28,115 nucleotides of DNA from UBA3855 sp964472035 (GTDB lineage: Bacteria; Bacillota; Clostridia; Oscillospirales; Ruminococcaceae), in NCBI GenBank assembly GCA_964472035.1, contig CAYYIT010000027.1, forward strand, positions 1 to 28,115, read 5' to 3'. The stretch's first letter is position 1; each line of letters begins with the position of its first letter. Both the position numbers and the translations under genes were made by a program. The notes beneath the pieces were generated by a model. That model was given only the letters and a program-made list of their open reading frames with translations. It did not search any database and was not told the DNA's origin. Of the stretch, positions 1 to 7,242 are shown in pieces.

Positions 1-2
1 CC

Positions 3-53
3 AGCCCTGCGCCAGAGGCGCAGTGGCTGGACGGGACTTTTTCGACAGACTGA
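3..53 (+). CDS. 3' end of an unidentified CDS (partial)
   Basis: Reading frame 3 stays open from the window edge to a TGA at 51-53, and a strong intrinsic terminator follows at once, which is where a gene should end. Only about 16 residues are visible (ending GTFSTD). That is too little to name a product. Neighbouring frame 2 also runs through this point, so the assignment rests mainly on the position of the terminator. Confidence 0.4.
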   Translation, partial: SPAPEAQWLDGTFSTD

Positions 54-81
54 CCGCCCGTTATGGAAACGGGCGGTTTTT
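53..81 (+). terminator. Intrinsic terminator after the upstream gene
   Basis: A perfect 10-bp stem (ACCGCCCGTT / AACGGGCGGT) with a 5-nt loop is followed by a T-run at 77-81. The T-run is on the plus strand, so it closes the gene entering from the left. It abuts the 3' end of the minus-strand flippase gene, whose transcript may also use the stem. Confidence 0.85.
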
Positions 82-82
82 G

Positions 83-1717
83 CTATGCGCCGGAATTGCC
101 GCGGCAGGGAGCGGAGGCCGCCACCGCCCCCCTCAGCTCCCTCCCCATCGATGCAAGGAGCAGTGCGCCGTAGACTGCGGCACCCGTCAGCACCGCGAGC
201 AGGAGCGCGCCGCGCTGCCCGAGGGGGGCATTCGTGTACACGAGCCATGCCGCCGCCGCGCACATCCCTCCGGCGTACAGCGTTTTCAGCAGCATGCCGC
301 AAAGCCCCCGTTCCAGCGGAAGCTGCCGTCGCAGACAGTGCATCGACAGGACGAAGATCACCCCGTAGCAGGCCGTTGTCGCCATCGCCGCGCCGGAAAG
401 CGCGTACCGCGGCAGGAGCGTCAGGTTCAGCAGGAGCTTCACCGCCACGCCCGGCAGCATGATCTTCACCGGAAGATCCGCGCGCCCGATCGCCTGCAGC
501 AGGCTGAACACGGGAAAGCTCAGGCACAGGAAGATCACCCCCGGCGCAAGATACCGCAGCGGCATCGCCGCCGCCGCGACCTCCGCACTGCGCGCAGGGT
601 ACAGGAACAGCAGCACGCCCTCCGGCAGTGCCGCCATGCCGCATGCCGCCGGAACTGCCGCCAGTGCCGTGAGCAGGAGCGCCTGACCGGCATACCGGGA
701 GGCCTCCGTTTTCCTGCCGGCCGCCCATGCCTGCGCCGTGCAGGGCAGCACGCCCTTTGCGAACATATTCGTCAGCGACGGCACCAGATTGAACACCGTC
801 ACCGACAGCCCCATGAACGATCCGTAGACGAATGCGGCGGCCTCCTCCGAGGGGATATCGGCGGAAAGACGGCTTTTTTCGTAGAAGGCAGCCGCGTCCT
901 GCGCAAGCAGTTCCCCGAGTCCGCGCATGACGGTGACAAGGTCGATGAGCGAGGTGAGGTTCGTCACGAGCGCCCCCAGCGCTGCGGGAAGCATGATCGC
1001 CAGCAGCATCCGGAACGTCCGACGTCCGGAGGGCATCTCCGCGGAGGAAGACCGCACCGCGCGCCGGTTCCAGAGGAGCATGCACAGATACCCAGCCGCC
1101 GTGGAGAGCGTCACGCCGAGGACTGCCGCCGCCGCCGCGGCACCCTCCCGGCTGCAGCCGGAAAGCCACGCCGGCAGCACGGGTGCCTCCAGCACCGCAT
1201 GGCAGAGCAGCAGACCGCACAGGAGCTTGACGAGGGCCTCGGCTGCCTGTGAGACGGCGGTCGGATACATGCTGCACAGACCCTCGTGGTAGCCGCGCTC
1301 CACTGCCGTCAGACAGCTCAGCAGCACCGCCGGCGCGATCATCAGCACGGCAGGGTACGCCTCCATGCTCTTTGCCGAGAGCATCGCGAACGGCCGCGCC
1401 GCCAGCACCGCCAGCAGCGAGCCGAGCAGTCCCAGCACCAGAAAGCTCCGCCTTGCCGTGCGGCGGACATGCAGCGCACCGGCGAGATCGCCCCTTGCTG
1501 CACACGCCGCCGTGAGCTTTGCGACTGCCGTCGAAAGTCCCGTCACCAGCACCGCATACAGCGGCAGGAACAGCCCGTAGGCACAGCTGAAATAGCCCAT
1601 TCCCGTGCCGCCGAGGAGGTTCGTCAGCGGAATTTTGAACGCCGCGCCGAGGAGCTTTGCGAGCAGCGCGGAGCTGCCGAGAATGAGCGAACCCTTGAGA
1701 AATGTCTGTTTTTTCAT
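83..1717 (-). CDS. Polysaccharide/lipid flippase, SpoVB/MurJ-like (MOP superfamily)
   Basis: A 544-residue, very hydrophobic protein with about 14 predicted membrane helices. It opens with the family's typical N-terminus: a short basic start, then KGSLILGSSALLAKLLGA and a PLTNLLGGTGMGYF segment. Family members move lipid-linked oligosaccharides such as lipid II precursors across the membrane and serve in spore cortex or wall synthesis. The start at 1717 is preferred over an in-frame ATG at 1759 because GGGAAGGG lies just upstream. In Bacillus subtilis spoVB sits directly before mazG (yabN). Here it lies close to mazG but points the other way, with the aminotransferase-trpS group between. Whether it acts in sporulation or vegetative wall synthesis cannot be told. 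Confidence 0.85.
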   Translation of the reverse strand: MKKQTFLKGSLILGSSALLAKLLGAAFKIPLTNLLGGTGMGYFSCAYGLFLPLYAVLVTGLSTAVAKLTAACAARGDLAGALHVRRTARRSFLVLGLLGSLLAVLAARPFAMLSAKSMEAYPAVLMIAPAVLLSCLTAVERGYHEGLCSMYPTAVSQAAEALVKLLCGLLLCHAVLEAPVLPAWLSGCSREGAAAAAAVLGVTLSTAAGYLCMLLWNRRAVRSSSAEMPSGRRTFRMLLAIMLPAALGALVTNLTSLIDLVTVMRGLGELLAQDAAAFYEKSRLSADIPSEEAAAFVYGSFMGLSVTVFNLVPSLTNMFAKGVLPCTAQAWAAGRKTEASRYAGQALLLTALAAVPAACGMAALPEGVLLFLYPARSAEVAAAAMPLRYLAPGVIFLCLSFPVFSLLQAIGRADLPVKIMLPGVAVKLLLNLTLLPRYALSGAAMATTACYGVIFVLSMHCLRRQLPLERGLCGMLLKTLYAGGMCAAAAWLVYTNAPLGQRGALLLAVLTGAAVYGALLLASMGRELRGAVAASAPCRGNSGA

Positions 1718-1767
1718 AGCAACCCTTCCCGATTGATATTTTTTTATTGCTTTTTTCAATTTTTATG

Positions 1768-1796
1768 TTGCCGAAACGGAAAATATGTGGTATAAT
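1768..1796 (+). promoter_or_regulatory. Sigma-A promoter with extended -10 for the aminotransferase operon
   Basis: TTGCCG, a 17-bp spacer and a perfect TATAAT, preceded by TGG (extended -10). The predicted leader is about 105 nt to the ATG at 1911, and no riboswitch-like fold was recognised in it. Confidence 0.8.
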
Positions 1797-1910
1797 AGGG
1801 ATGGAACTCTGCCGCAGCGCCGGAAAATGTGCTATGTTCGGACAGAAATGCATAGAATTGTATTGCCGCCGCTGACGCAGGGAATTTTGACACAAAAGGA
1901 ATGAACCCCC

Positions 1911-3113
1911 ATGAATTACACGTTTTCTGAAAAGGTGTCCCATCTTCAGGCGTCCGCCATCCGTGAGATCCTGAAATATACCGCCGATCCGGAAGTCATT
2001 TCCTTCGCCGCAGGCAATCCTGCGCCCGAGGCGTTTCCGGTCAGCGCCGTCAAGGAAATTTCTGCAAGGATGCTCGATCCTGAACAGGGCGAACCCATCT
2101 CCGTGCTGCAGTACGGCATCACCGAGGGCTATACCCCCCTGCGCGATCTGATGAAGGCACGCATGGCTGCTCAGGGCTGCTTCAAGGCGGAGAGCGAGGA
2201 CCTGATCATCACCTCCGGCGCACAGCAGGTCATGGAGCTTGCCTGCAAGTCCCTGTGCGACCCCGGTGACACCCTGATCTGCGAGGCACCGAGCTTCATC
2301 GGCTCACTCAATGCCTTCAAGTCCTACAATGTCAATCTCGTCGGCGTGCCGCTCGATGAGGATGGCATGGATCCCGAGAAGCTGGAGGCTGCCCTCAAGG
2401 CAAACCCCAACACCAAGCTGATCTATGTGATCCCGAACTTCCAGAACCCCACCGGCAAGACCACGACCCTTGCACGCCGCAAGGAGATCTATGCCCTGGC
2501 ACAGAAGTACAACACCATGATCCTCGAGGATAACCCCTACGGCGACCTGCGCTTTGCAGGCGAGGATGTCCCCACCATCAAGAGCATGGACACCGACGGC
2601 AGAGTCATCTACGCCGGCTCCTTCTCCAAGGTGCTTGCCCCCGGCATCCGCGTGGGCTTCGGCATCGCACCGAAGGAGGTCATCGCGAAGATGGTCGTCT
2701 GCAAGCAGGTATCCGACGTGCAGACCAACAATTTCGGCCAGATGCTCGCATATCAGTTCATGCAGCAGTATGATTTCGATGCACATCTTGCAATGCTCCG
2801 CGGCATCTACAAGCAGAAGTGCGAGAGAATGCTCGCCGGCATGGACGAGACCTTCTCCAAGAAGATCACTTTCACCCGTCCCGAGGGCGGCCTGTTCGTA
2901 TGGTGCACGCTCCCCGATGACTGCGATATGATGGGCTTCTGCACAAGAGCCGTATCCGAATACAAGATCGCGGTCGTTCCCGGCAGCGCCTTCATGGTGA
3001 GCGAGTCCGACCACACCACCTCCTTCCGCATGAATTATTCCACCCCGACGGATGTACAGATCGACCGCGGCGTGGAGATCCTCGGAAAGCTGACAAAGGA
3101 AATGTTCGGCTGA
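1911..3113 (+). CDS. PLP-dependent aminotransferase, class I/II fold (LysN/AraT-like)
   Basis: A 400-residue fold-type I aminotransferase of about normal length. Visible hallmarks are NFQNPTG (176-182; Asn and Pro near the cofactor), the DNPYGDLRF segment (207-215) and the PLP-binding lysine K240 in GSFSKVLAPGIRVGF. This subgroup includes 2-aminoadipate/aromatic aminotransferases and the catalytic domains of MocR regulators, but there is no N-terminal GntR helix-turn-helix here, so it is a stand-alone enzyme. It transfers amino groups between an amino acid and a 2-oxo acid in the cytoplasm; the substrate cannot be read from sequence. AAAGGA precedes the start. It leads a run with the 173-residue protein and trpS, so an aromatic amino acid role is possible but unproven. 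Confidence 0.9.
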   Translation: MNYTFSEKVSHLQASAIREILKYTADPEVISFAAGNPAPEAFPVSAVKEISARMLDPEQGEPISVLQYGITEGYTPLRDLMKARMAAQGCFKAESEDLIITSGAQQVMELACKSLCDPGDTLICEAPSFIGSLNAFKSYNVNLVGVPLDEDGMDPEKLEAALKANPNTKLIYVIPNFQNPTGKTTTLARRKEIYALAQKYNTMILEDNPYGDLRFAGEDVPTIKSMDTDGRVIYAGSFSKVLAPGIRVGFGIAPKEVIAKMVVCKQVSDVQTNNFGQMLAYQFMQQYDFDAHLAMLRGIYKQKCERMLAGMDETFSKKITFTRPEGGLFVWCTLPDDCDMMGFCTRAVSEYKIAVVPGSAFMVSESDHTTSFRMNYSTPTDVQIDRGVEILGKLTKEMFG

Positions 3114-3174
3114 TGCCGTTCGGCAGAAGCGTGACAAATAACACATATTTCAAAACAGAAAGGATTTTTCAATT

Positions 3175-3696
3175 ATGGCAATCGTAAGACGTTCTCCGCT
3201 GGATCCGTATCCGGTGACACCGAAATACCTGGCAACCAGAAACAGCGCACTGCACATCCCGCCGGCACAGTTCAAGAACATCAAGTTCACTGCCGACGAG
3301 GTATACGGCGTGATCGTGGATATGCCCCTGAGCAACACCGCAATGGTGACCATGGTCTGCTTCATCAACGGTGCAGCCAACCTCTATTTCAACAACGGTG
3401 CGGAATACACCGGCGCTTCCACAAAGTATAAGTCCGTTGTACAGGCGGCAAGAAATCTGGTCGTGAATGCATCCCAGCTCAAGCCCCTGGCAAAGAAGAC
3501 CTCCCAGTACCCGCTGCCCATCAAGGGCCAGTATGTGTACCTGATGACCAAGAAGGGTATCTACCGTGCCGAGATCAATCCCGCTACCCTGAAGGATGAC
3601 GCGAAGGAAAAGCGCGTTGTGCATTACCTCTCACAGCAGGTGATGACCGCACTGCGCCTGGCACAGATGCGTGACCAGGGAGGCATGGCAGAATGA
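3175..3696 (+). CDS. Conserved protein of unknown function, translationally coupled to trpS
   Basis: 173 residues, soluble, no signal peptide or membrane segment, and no domain I recognise. The N-terminus is basic and proline-rich (MAIVRRSPLDPYPVTPKY). The middle alternates hydrophobic and polar residues in a beta-rich way, and the C-terminus looks helical (LSQQVMTALRLAQMRDQGG). AGAAAGGA lies upstream of the ATG. Its stop overlaps the trpS start by 4 nt (ATGA), so the two are probably co-translated. The coupling hints at a link with tRNA charging or translation, but that is only context. Confidence 0.75.
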   Translation: MAIVRRSPLDPYPVTPKYLATRNSALHIPPAQFKNIKFTADEVYGVIVDMPLSNTAMVTMVCFINGAANLYFNNGAEYTGASTKYKSVVQAARNLVVNASQLKPLAKKTSQYPLPIKGQYVYLMTKKGIYRAEINPATLKDDAKEKRVVHYLSQQVMTALRLAQMRDQGGMAE

Positions 3697-4721
3697 GTGA
3701 AGCAGTACAGCAGCCGGCTGCCGCACAGGAAAAGAAGCTGATCTTCAGCGGCATCCAGCCCACCGGCACCTTCACGCTCGGCAATTACATCGGCGCGATC
3801 CGCAACTGGAAGCCCCTGCAGGAGGACTACCGCTGCATCTACTGCGTGGTGGATCTCCATGCGATTACTGTCAAGATCGAGCCGGCAAAGCTCAGACGCA
3901 ATACCCTCGAGGCATACGCGCTCCTGCTTGCCTGCGGCATCGACCTCGACAAGTCCCTGCTCTTTATCCAGAGCCATGTCAAGACCCACGCGGAGCTGTC
4001 CTGGGTGCTCAATTGCTCCACACAGTTCGGCGAGCTGTCCAGAATGACCCAGTTCAAGGAAAAGAGCCAGCGCCACGCGGATGACGTGAACGCAGGTCTC
4101 TTTGATTACCCCGTCCTCATGGCGGCGGATATCCTGGCGTACAACGCCGACCTCGTACCGGTCGGTGCGGACCAGACCCAGCATCTCGAGCTTGCAAGAA
4201 CCATCGCACGCCGCTTCAACAGCCGCTACGGCGATACCTTCACCGTTCCCGAGGGCTATATTCCTCCCGTCGGTGCAAGGGTCATGTCCCTGCAGGATCC
4301 GACCAAGAAGATGTCCAAGTCCGATGACAACCCCAACGCCTGCATCCTCATCCTCGATGACAAGGATACCATCATCCGCAAGTGCAAGCGTGCCGTGACC
4401 GACAGCGAGGCAGAGATCTGCTGCCGCGAGGGCAAGGACGGCATCAACAACCTGCTGACGATCTACTCCGCTGTCACCGGCAAGAAGATCGATGAGGTCG
4501 TGAAGGAATTCGAGGGACAGGGCTACGGCACCTTCAAGATGGCAGTCGGTGAGGCAGTTGCCGATCATCTGGCTCCCATCCGCGAGGAGTATGCAAAGCT
4601 CATCGCTGACAAGGCGTACCTCAAGGAATGCTACACCCGCTGCGATGCCGAGGCACTGCGCTATTCCCAGCGCGTCCTCAATAAGGTGTACCGCAAGGTC
4701 GGCTTCCTTGACGCAAGATAA
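3693..4721 (+). CDS. trpS: Tryptophan--tRNA ligase
   Basis: A 342-residue class I aminoacyl-tRNA synthetase that charges tRNA-Trp using ATP. The HIGH-type signature is TLGNYIGA (28-35). The tryptophan-pocket segment GADQTQHLELAR lies at 158-169 and the KMSKS loop at 206-210 (KKMSKSDDN). Length and motif spacing match bacterial TrpRS. It overlaps the 173-residue gene by 4 nt. The leader of this operon is short and has no recognisable T-box, so tryptophan-responsive control is not evident. Confidence 0.97.
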   Translation: MSEAVQQPAAAQEKKLIFSGIQPTGTFTLGNYIGAIRNWKPLQEDYRCIYCVVDLHAITVKIEPAKLRRNTLEAYALLLACGIDLDKSLLFIQSHVKTHAELSWVLNCSTQFGELSRMTQFKEKSQRHADDVNAGLFDYPVLMAADILAYNADLVPVGADQTQHLELARTIARRFNSRYGDTFTVPEGYIPPVGARVMSLQDPTKKMSKSDDNPNACILILDDKDTIIRKCKRAVTDSEAEICCREGKDGINNLLTIYSAVTGKKIDEVVKEFEGQGYGTFKMAVGEAVADHLAPIREEYAKLIADKAYLKECYTRCDAEALRYSQRVLNKVYRKVGFLDAR

Positions 4722-4779
4722 ACAAACGGGTACCCGACGGAATACGATCCGGATCGGATACATCCATCAGGAGGCTCAT

Positions 4780-5622
4780 ATGGTTGAATTTGAACAGAAA
4801 TCCCGTTATACGATCGCAGATCTGCGTGAGATCGTCAGACTCCTGCGCAGTCCGGGCGGCTGCCCCTGGGACAGGGAGCAGACCCATGCGTCCATCCGCA
4901 ATGATTTCCTCGAGGAGGCCTACGAGGCAGTCGAGGCCATCGATCTCGGCGACACCGCGCTCCTGCGCGAGGAGCTGGGCGATGTGCTGCTGCAGGTGGT
5001 GTTCCATTGCGTTCTGGCGCAGGAAGAAGCGCAGTTTGACTTCGATGATGTCTGCGACGAGATCTGCAAGAAGCTGATCATCCGCCATCCCCATGTGTTT
5101 GCACAGGTGCAGGCCGAGGATACGGAGACCGTGCTCAAAAACTGGGATGCCATCAAAAAGGAGACCAAGGGACAGGAGACCTATGCCGATACGCTCGAAA
5201 GCGTCGCAAAGTCCCTGCCGGCACTGAGCCGCGCCCAGAAGGTCGGCAAGAGAGCTGCAAGAGCCGGAATGGATTTCGGCGACGCGGCAGCTGCCTTCGA
5301 CTGCGTCCGTGCAGAACGCGCGGAGCTGCAGGCGGCCATCACTGACGGCGATACCGCCATGATGGAAGAGGAGCTGGGAGACCTGCTCTTCTCCTGTGTC
5401 AACACTGCAAGACATCTCGGAATTGACGCTGAACAGGCATTGACAAAAGCAACCAACAAATTTACAAAACGCTTTGCCGCTACCGAGCAGCTCGTCCGCG
5501 CGGACGGAAAGAACATGCCCGACCTCACGCTCGAGGAGCTGGACGTGTACTGGGACGACGCCAAGGAGCAGTTCCGTCAGGCAGAGCAGAAGAACAAACT
5601 GGAGGAACAAGAACATGACTAA
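4780..5622 (+). CDS. mazG: Nucleoside triphosphate pyrophosphohydrolase MazG
   Basis: A 280-residue tandem-domain MazG that hydrolyses NTPs or dNTPs to the monophosphate plus pyrophosphate as cell clean-up. The N-terminal domain has GGCPWDREQTH (26-36) and the metal-binding helices FLEEAYEAVEAID and LREELGDVLLQVVFH. The second domain repeats the pattern with EEELGDLLFSCVNTARHLG. The start at 4780 has a perfect AGGAGG at 4769-4774; longer in-frame starts would run into trpS. The gene lacks the N-terminal methylase domain of B. subtilis YabN. It is followed by HU (8-nt overlap) and rqcP, the usual Clostridia order. Confidence 0.95.
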   Translation: MVEFEQKSRYTIADLREIVRLLRSPGGCPWDREQTHASIRNDFLEEAYEAVEAIDLGDTALLREELGDVLLQVVFHCVLAQEEAQFDFDDVCDEICKKLIIRHPHVFAQVQAEDTETVLKNWDAIKKETKGQETYADTLESVAKSLPALSRAQKVGKRAARAGMDFGDAAAAFDCVRAERAELQAAITDGDTAMMEEELGDLLFSCVNTARHLGIDAEQALTKATNKFTKRFAATEQLVRADGKNMPDLTLEELDVYWDDAKEQFRQAEQKNKLEEQEHD

Positions 5623-5896
5623 GTCTGAACTGATCACAAAGTACGCAAAGCACAGCGGCTGCACCAAGAAGGAAGCAGAAGAGACTGTGAACTATATCTT
5701 CGACACCATCCGCGACACCCTCGCCACCGGCGAGAAGGTCGTGCTGACCGGTTTCGGTACATTTGAGGTAAGGGACCGCAGTGAGAAGGTCTGCCTCAAT
5801 CCCCGCACCGGCGAGCGCATGCAGCTGCCGTCCGGCAAGGCACCGGCCTTCAAGGCAGGCAGAGGCCTCAAGGATGCGGTAAGCGCAAAGGACTAA
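5615..5896 (+). CDS. hup: HU-family DNA-binding protein
   Basis: A 93-residue HU/IHF-type histone-like protein that bends and compacts DNA as a dimer. Seen are the N-terminal helices (MTKSELITKYAKHSGCTKKE), the GFGTFEV turn, and a beta-arm with NPRTGE and the basic segment SGKAPAFKAG, as in canonical HU. The start overlaps the end of mazG by 8 nt, with GGAGGA at 5601-5606 inside mazG, so translation is probably coupled. Confidence 0.95.
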   Translation: MTKSELITKYAKHSGCTKKEAEETVNYIFDTIRDTLATGEKVVLTGFGTFEVRDRSEKVCLNPRTGERMQLPSGKAPAFKAGRGLKDAVSAKD

Positions 5897-5900
5897 GCGC

Positions 5901-6146
5901 ATGCGCCTGGATAAGTATCTGAAGAATTCCCGGCTCATCAAGCGCCGTACCATTGCCAACGAAGCATGCGATGCCGGAAAGGTCATGGTCAACGGCAAGG
6001 TGGCAAGAGCCTCCTACGATGTGAAGCCGGATGACATCATCGAGATCCAGATGGGCGTGCGTCCCGTCAAGGTGCGCGTGCTGGTGGTTTCCGAGCATGC
6101 GACAAAGGCGGATGCCGCGCAGATGTATACGGTCGTGACGGAATAA
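5901..6146 (+). CDS. rqcP: S4-domain RNA-binding protein RqcP (YabO/Hsp15-like)
   Basis: 81 residues made almost entirely of an S4 RNA-binding domain: RLDKYLKNSRLIKRRTIANE at the start, then GKVMVNGKVARASYDVKPDD. RqcP binds stalled 50S subunits and helps RqcH add alanine tails in ribosome quality control. The mazG-hup-rqcP order matches Clostridia, and in B. subtilis yabN is followed by yabO. It starts 4 nt after the hup stop and is the last gene before a strong terminator. Confidence 0.92.
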   Translation: MRLDKYLKNSRLIKRRTIANEACDAGKVMVNGKVARASYDVKPDDIIEIQMGVRPVKVRVLVVSEHATKADAAQMYTVVTE

Positions 6147-6153
6147 GAAGAAG

Positions 6154-6179
6154 GGCTTCCCCGATGGGGAAGCCTTTTT
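6154..6179 (+). terminator. Intrinsic terminator of the mazG-hup-rqcP run
   Basis: GGCTTCCCC / GGGGAAGCC, a 9-bp perfect stem with a 3-nt GAT loop, then five Ts. It begins 7 nt after the rqcP stop. Confidence 0.92.
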
Positions 6180-6203
6180 GTTGTTGATAGGGCGATGATA
6201 ACG

Positions 6204-6370
6204 TGCGCCTTCGGGCGCCCCCCCTAACCCTCCTCCGGATCACGGGGAAGCATTTTTGTTCCTATGTGGTCTGGGAGCGAGCGAAGCAAAGCTCCCAGGG
6301 CGGGTGGAGGGTGCGGCAGCACCCTCCTAAAAAACCCCCCCTCCCTTTAGGGAGGGGGTTAGGGGGAGGG
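6204..6370 (+). repeat. Structured GC-rich intergenic repeat, copy A
   Basis: The copy has four parts: a GCGCC-TTC-GGGCGC hairpin near 6204; hairpin 1 TGGGAGC (6272-6278) / GCTCCCA (6291-6297) with loop gagcgaagcaaa; hairpin 2 GGAGGGTGC (6306-6314) / GCACCCTCC (6319-6327) with tetraloop GGCA; and hairpin 3 CCCCCTCCC (6337-6345) / GGGAGGGGG (6350-6358) with loop TTTA. The last G-arm continues into a G3-A-G5-TTA-G5-A-G3 run ending at 6370, a G-quadruplex motif. Related copies lie near 12093, 16352 and 21252. Confidence 0.8.
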
Positions 6371-6399
6371 CAAGCTTTGAGAAGCCCCCCACCCCTCAT

Positions 6400-6744
6400 T
6401 CAATGCAGCCCGAAGCTGATGGACAGGGCGTTGTCCACGCGCGTCATCGCCGTGGGATCAAGCGCTCCCATCCTGTCCTTCAGACGCCTTTTATCAATGG
6501 TGCGGATCTGCTCCAGCAGCACGATGCTGTCCTTCTGAAGGCCGCAGGACGCCGCCTCCAGCGAAATGTGCGTCGGGAGCTTGGCTTTGTCAAGACGGCT
6601 CGTGATGGCTGCCGCAATGACGGTCGGACTGTGCCGGTTGCCCACATCGTTCTGTACGATAAGTACCGGCCGGATCCCACCCTGCTCGGAGCCCACCACG
6701 GGACTCAGATCCGCATAATAGATTTCACCGCGTTTCACTGACAT
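6400..6744 (-). CDS. mazF: MazF/PemK-family mRNA endoribonuclease (EndoA-like toxin)
   Basis: 114 residues matching the Firmicutes chromosomal MazF/EndoA in full: MSVKRGEIYYADLSPVVGSE at the start, RPVLIVQNDVGN, then SPTVIAAAIT and KAKLPTHISL. The residues known to be catalytic in EndoA, R25 and T48, are in place. The enzyme cuts single-stranded mRNA at short sites (UACAU in B. subtilis EndoA). AAAGGAG sits 6 nt before the ATG. No antitoxin gene precedes it: the region upstream on the minus strand holds only the tRNA-Gln promoter and a MITE. It may therefore be an orphan, or its antitoxin is elsewhere. Confidence 0.95.
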   Translation of the reverse strand: MSVKRGEIYYADLSPVVGSEQGGIRPVLIVQNDVGNRHSPTVIAAAITSRLDKAKLPTHISLEAASCGLQKDSIVLLEQIRTIDKRRLKDRMGALDPTAMTRVDNALSISFGLH

Positions 6745-6809
6745 ACAAACACTCCTTTATATTTCGGCTGTTGCACTTCTTTGCTGTTATTATGGCACGG
6801 CGCCCTGCA

Positions 6810-6815
6810 ATTATA
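6810..6815 (-). promoter_or_regulatory. Possible -10 box for mazF
   Basis: On the minus strand TATAAT occurs about 65 nt before the mazF start. The position expected for a -35 (6833-6838, CCCGAA) is poor, so this is a weak call. Confidence 0.3.
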
Positions 6816-6893
6816 CAGCATGCCGCGCCGACTTCGGGGACGACACGCGCCCCTCTATCAGTTTATGACCGTACCGCACAGGCGGTGCGGAAC

Positions 6894-6922
6894 TTGACAA
6901 GTCCCCGAAAATATGCTATACT
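6894..6922 (+). promoter_or_regulatory. Consensus sigma-A promoter, ancestrally of tRNA-Gln
   Basis: A perfect TTGACA, a 17-bp spacer and TATACT preceded by TGC (extended -10). The MITE begins at 6924, before the expected start of transcription, so the transcript starts inside the MITE. No other gene lies between this promoter and tRNA-Gln. Confidence 0.85.
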
Positions 6923-6923
6923 A

Positions 6924-7103
6924 TTAAGGCAACACCGCACAAAGACCGCCTGACGGCTCAGCACGTCATCTGTTTGCATCTTTTCCGTCAGCTCGCCCAA
7001 AAATTCCTTGACATACGGCAGTATGCCCGCGGAATTTTTGGATAATCTGACGAAAAATCTGCTGCACATCTGACGCACTGTCCTTTGTTCGGTATTGCCT
7101 TAA
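6924..7103 (+). mobile_element. MITE-like element, copy 1 (180 bp)
   Basis: It is bounded by inverted termini TTAAGGCAACACCGC and (reverse complement of the right end) TTAAGGCAATACCG. It has no plausible coding capacity. The first 70 bp are identical to the inverted right end of copy 2 at 17104-17394, and the last 50 or so match its left end with one difference. The middle is shorter: two internal blocks of copy 2 are missing or replaced. An inner stem CCAAAAATTCC / GGAATTTTTGG makes it likely to fold. TTAA at both ends is compatible with a TTAA or TA target duplication. Confidence 0.8.
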
Positions 7104-7117
7104 TGTAGTTTTCCGAT

Positions 7118-7192
7118 TGGGGTATAGCCAAGCGGCAAGGCAACGGACTTTGACTCCGTCATTCGGTGGTTCGAATCCACCTATCCCAACCA
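7118..7192 (+). tRNA. tRNA-Gln (anticodon UUG)
   Basis: A complete cloverleaf: acceptor TGGGGTA / TATCCCA (one G-U), anticodon stem ACGGA / TCCGT with loop CTTTGAC (anticodon TTG at 7150-7152), and a T arm containing GGTTCGAATCC. Discriminator A is followed by an encoded CCA (7190-7192). It reads CAA and, by wobble, CAG. Its promoter is 200 bp upstream, with a MITE between. Confidence 0.97.
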
Positions 7193-7198
7193 GAGACG

Positions 7199-7235
7199 GA
7201 TCCCTCACCGGAAATTCCGGTGAGGGATCTTTTTT
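7199..7235 (+). terminator. Intrinsic terminator of tRNA-Gln
   Basis: GATCCCTCACCGGAA and its complement form a near-perfect long stem around a very small loop, followed by six Ts. It starts 7 nt after the CCA end. Confidence 0.92.
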
Positions 7236-7242
7236 CTGCCGA

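Noticed and set aside
1800..1910. T-box or tryptophan riboswitch before the aminotransferase-trpS operon
   Set aside because: The leader is only about 105 nt, with no T-box sequence (TGGNACCGCG-type) and no terminator/antiterminator pair.
3624..4763. A 379-codon minus-strand open frame over trpS
   Set aside because: Shadow of trpS; the plus-strand frame has all synthetase motifs.
6924..7103. A separate small RNA gene between the promoter and tRNA-Gln
   Set aside because: The matching copy at 17104-17394 with shared inverted termini shows it to be a mobile repeat.
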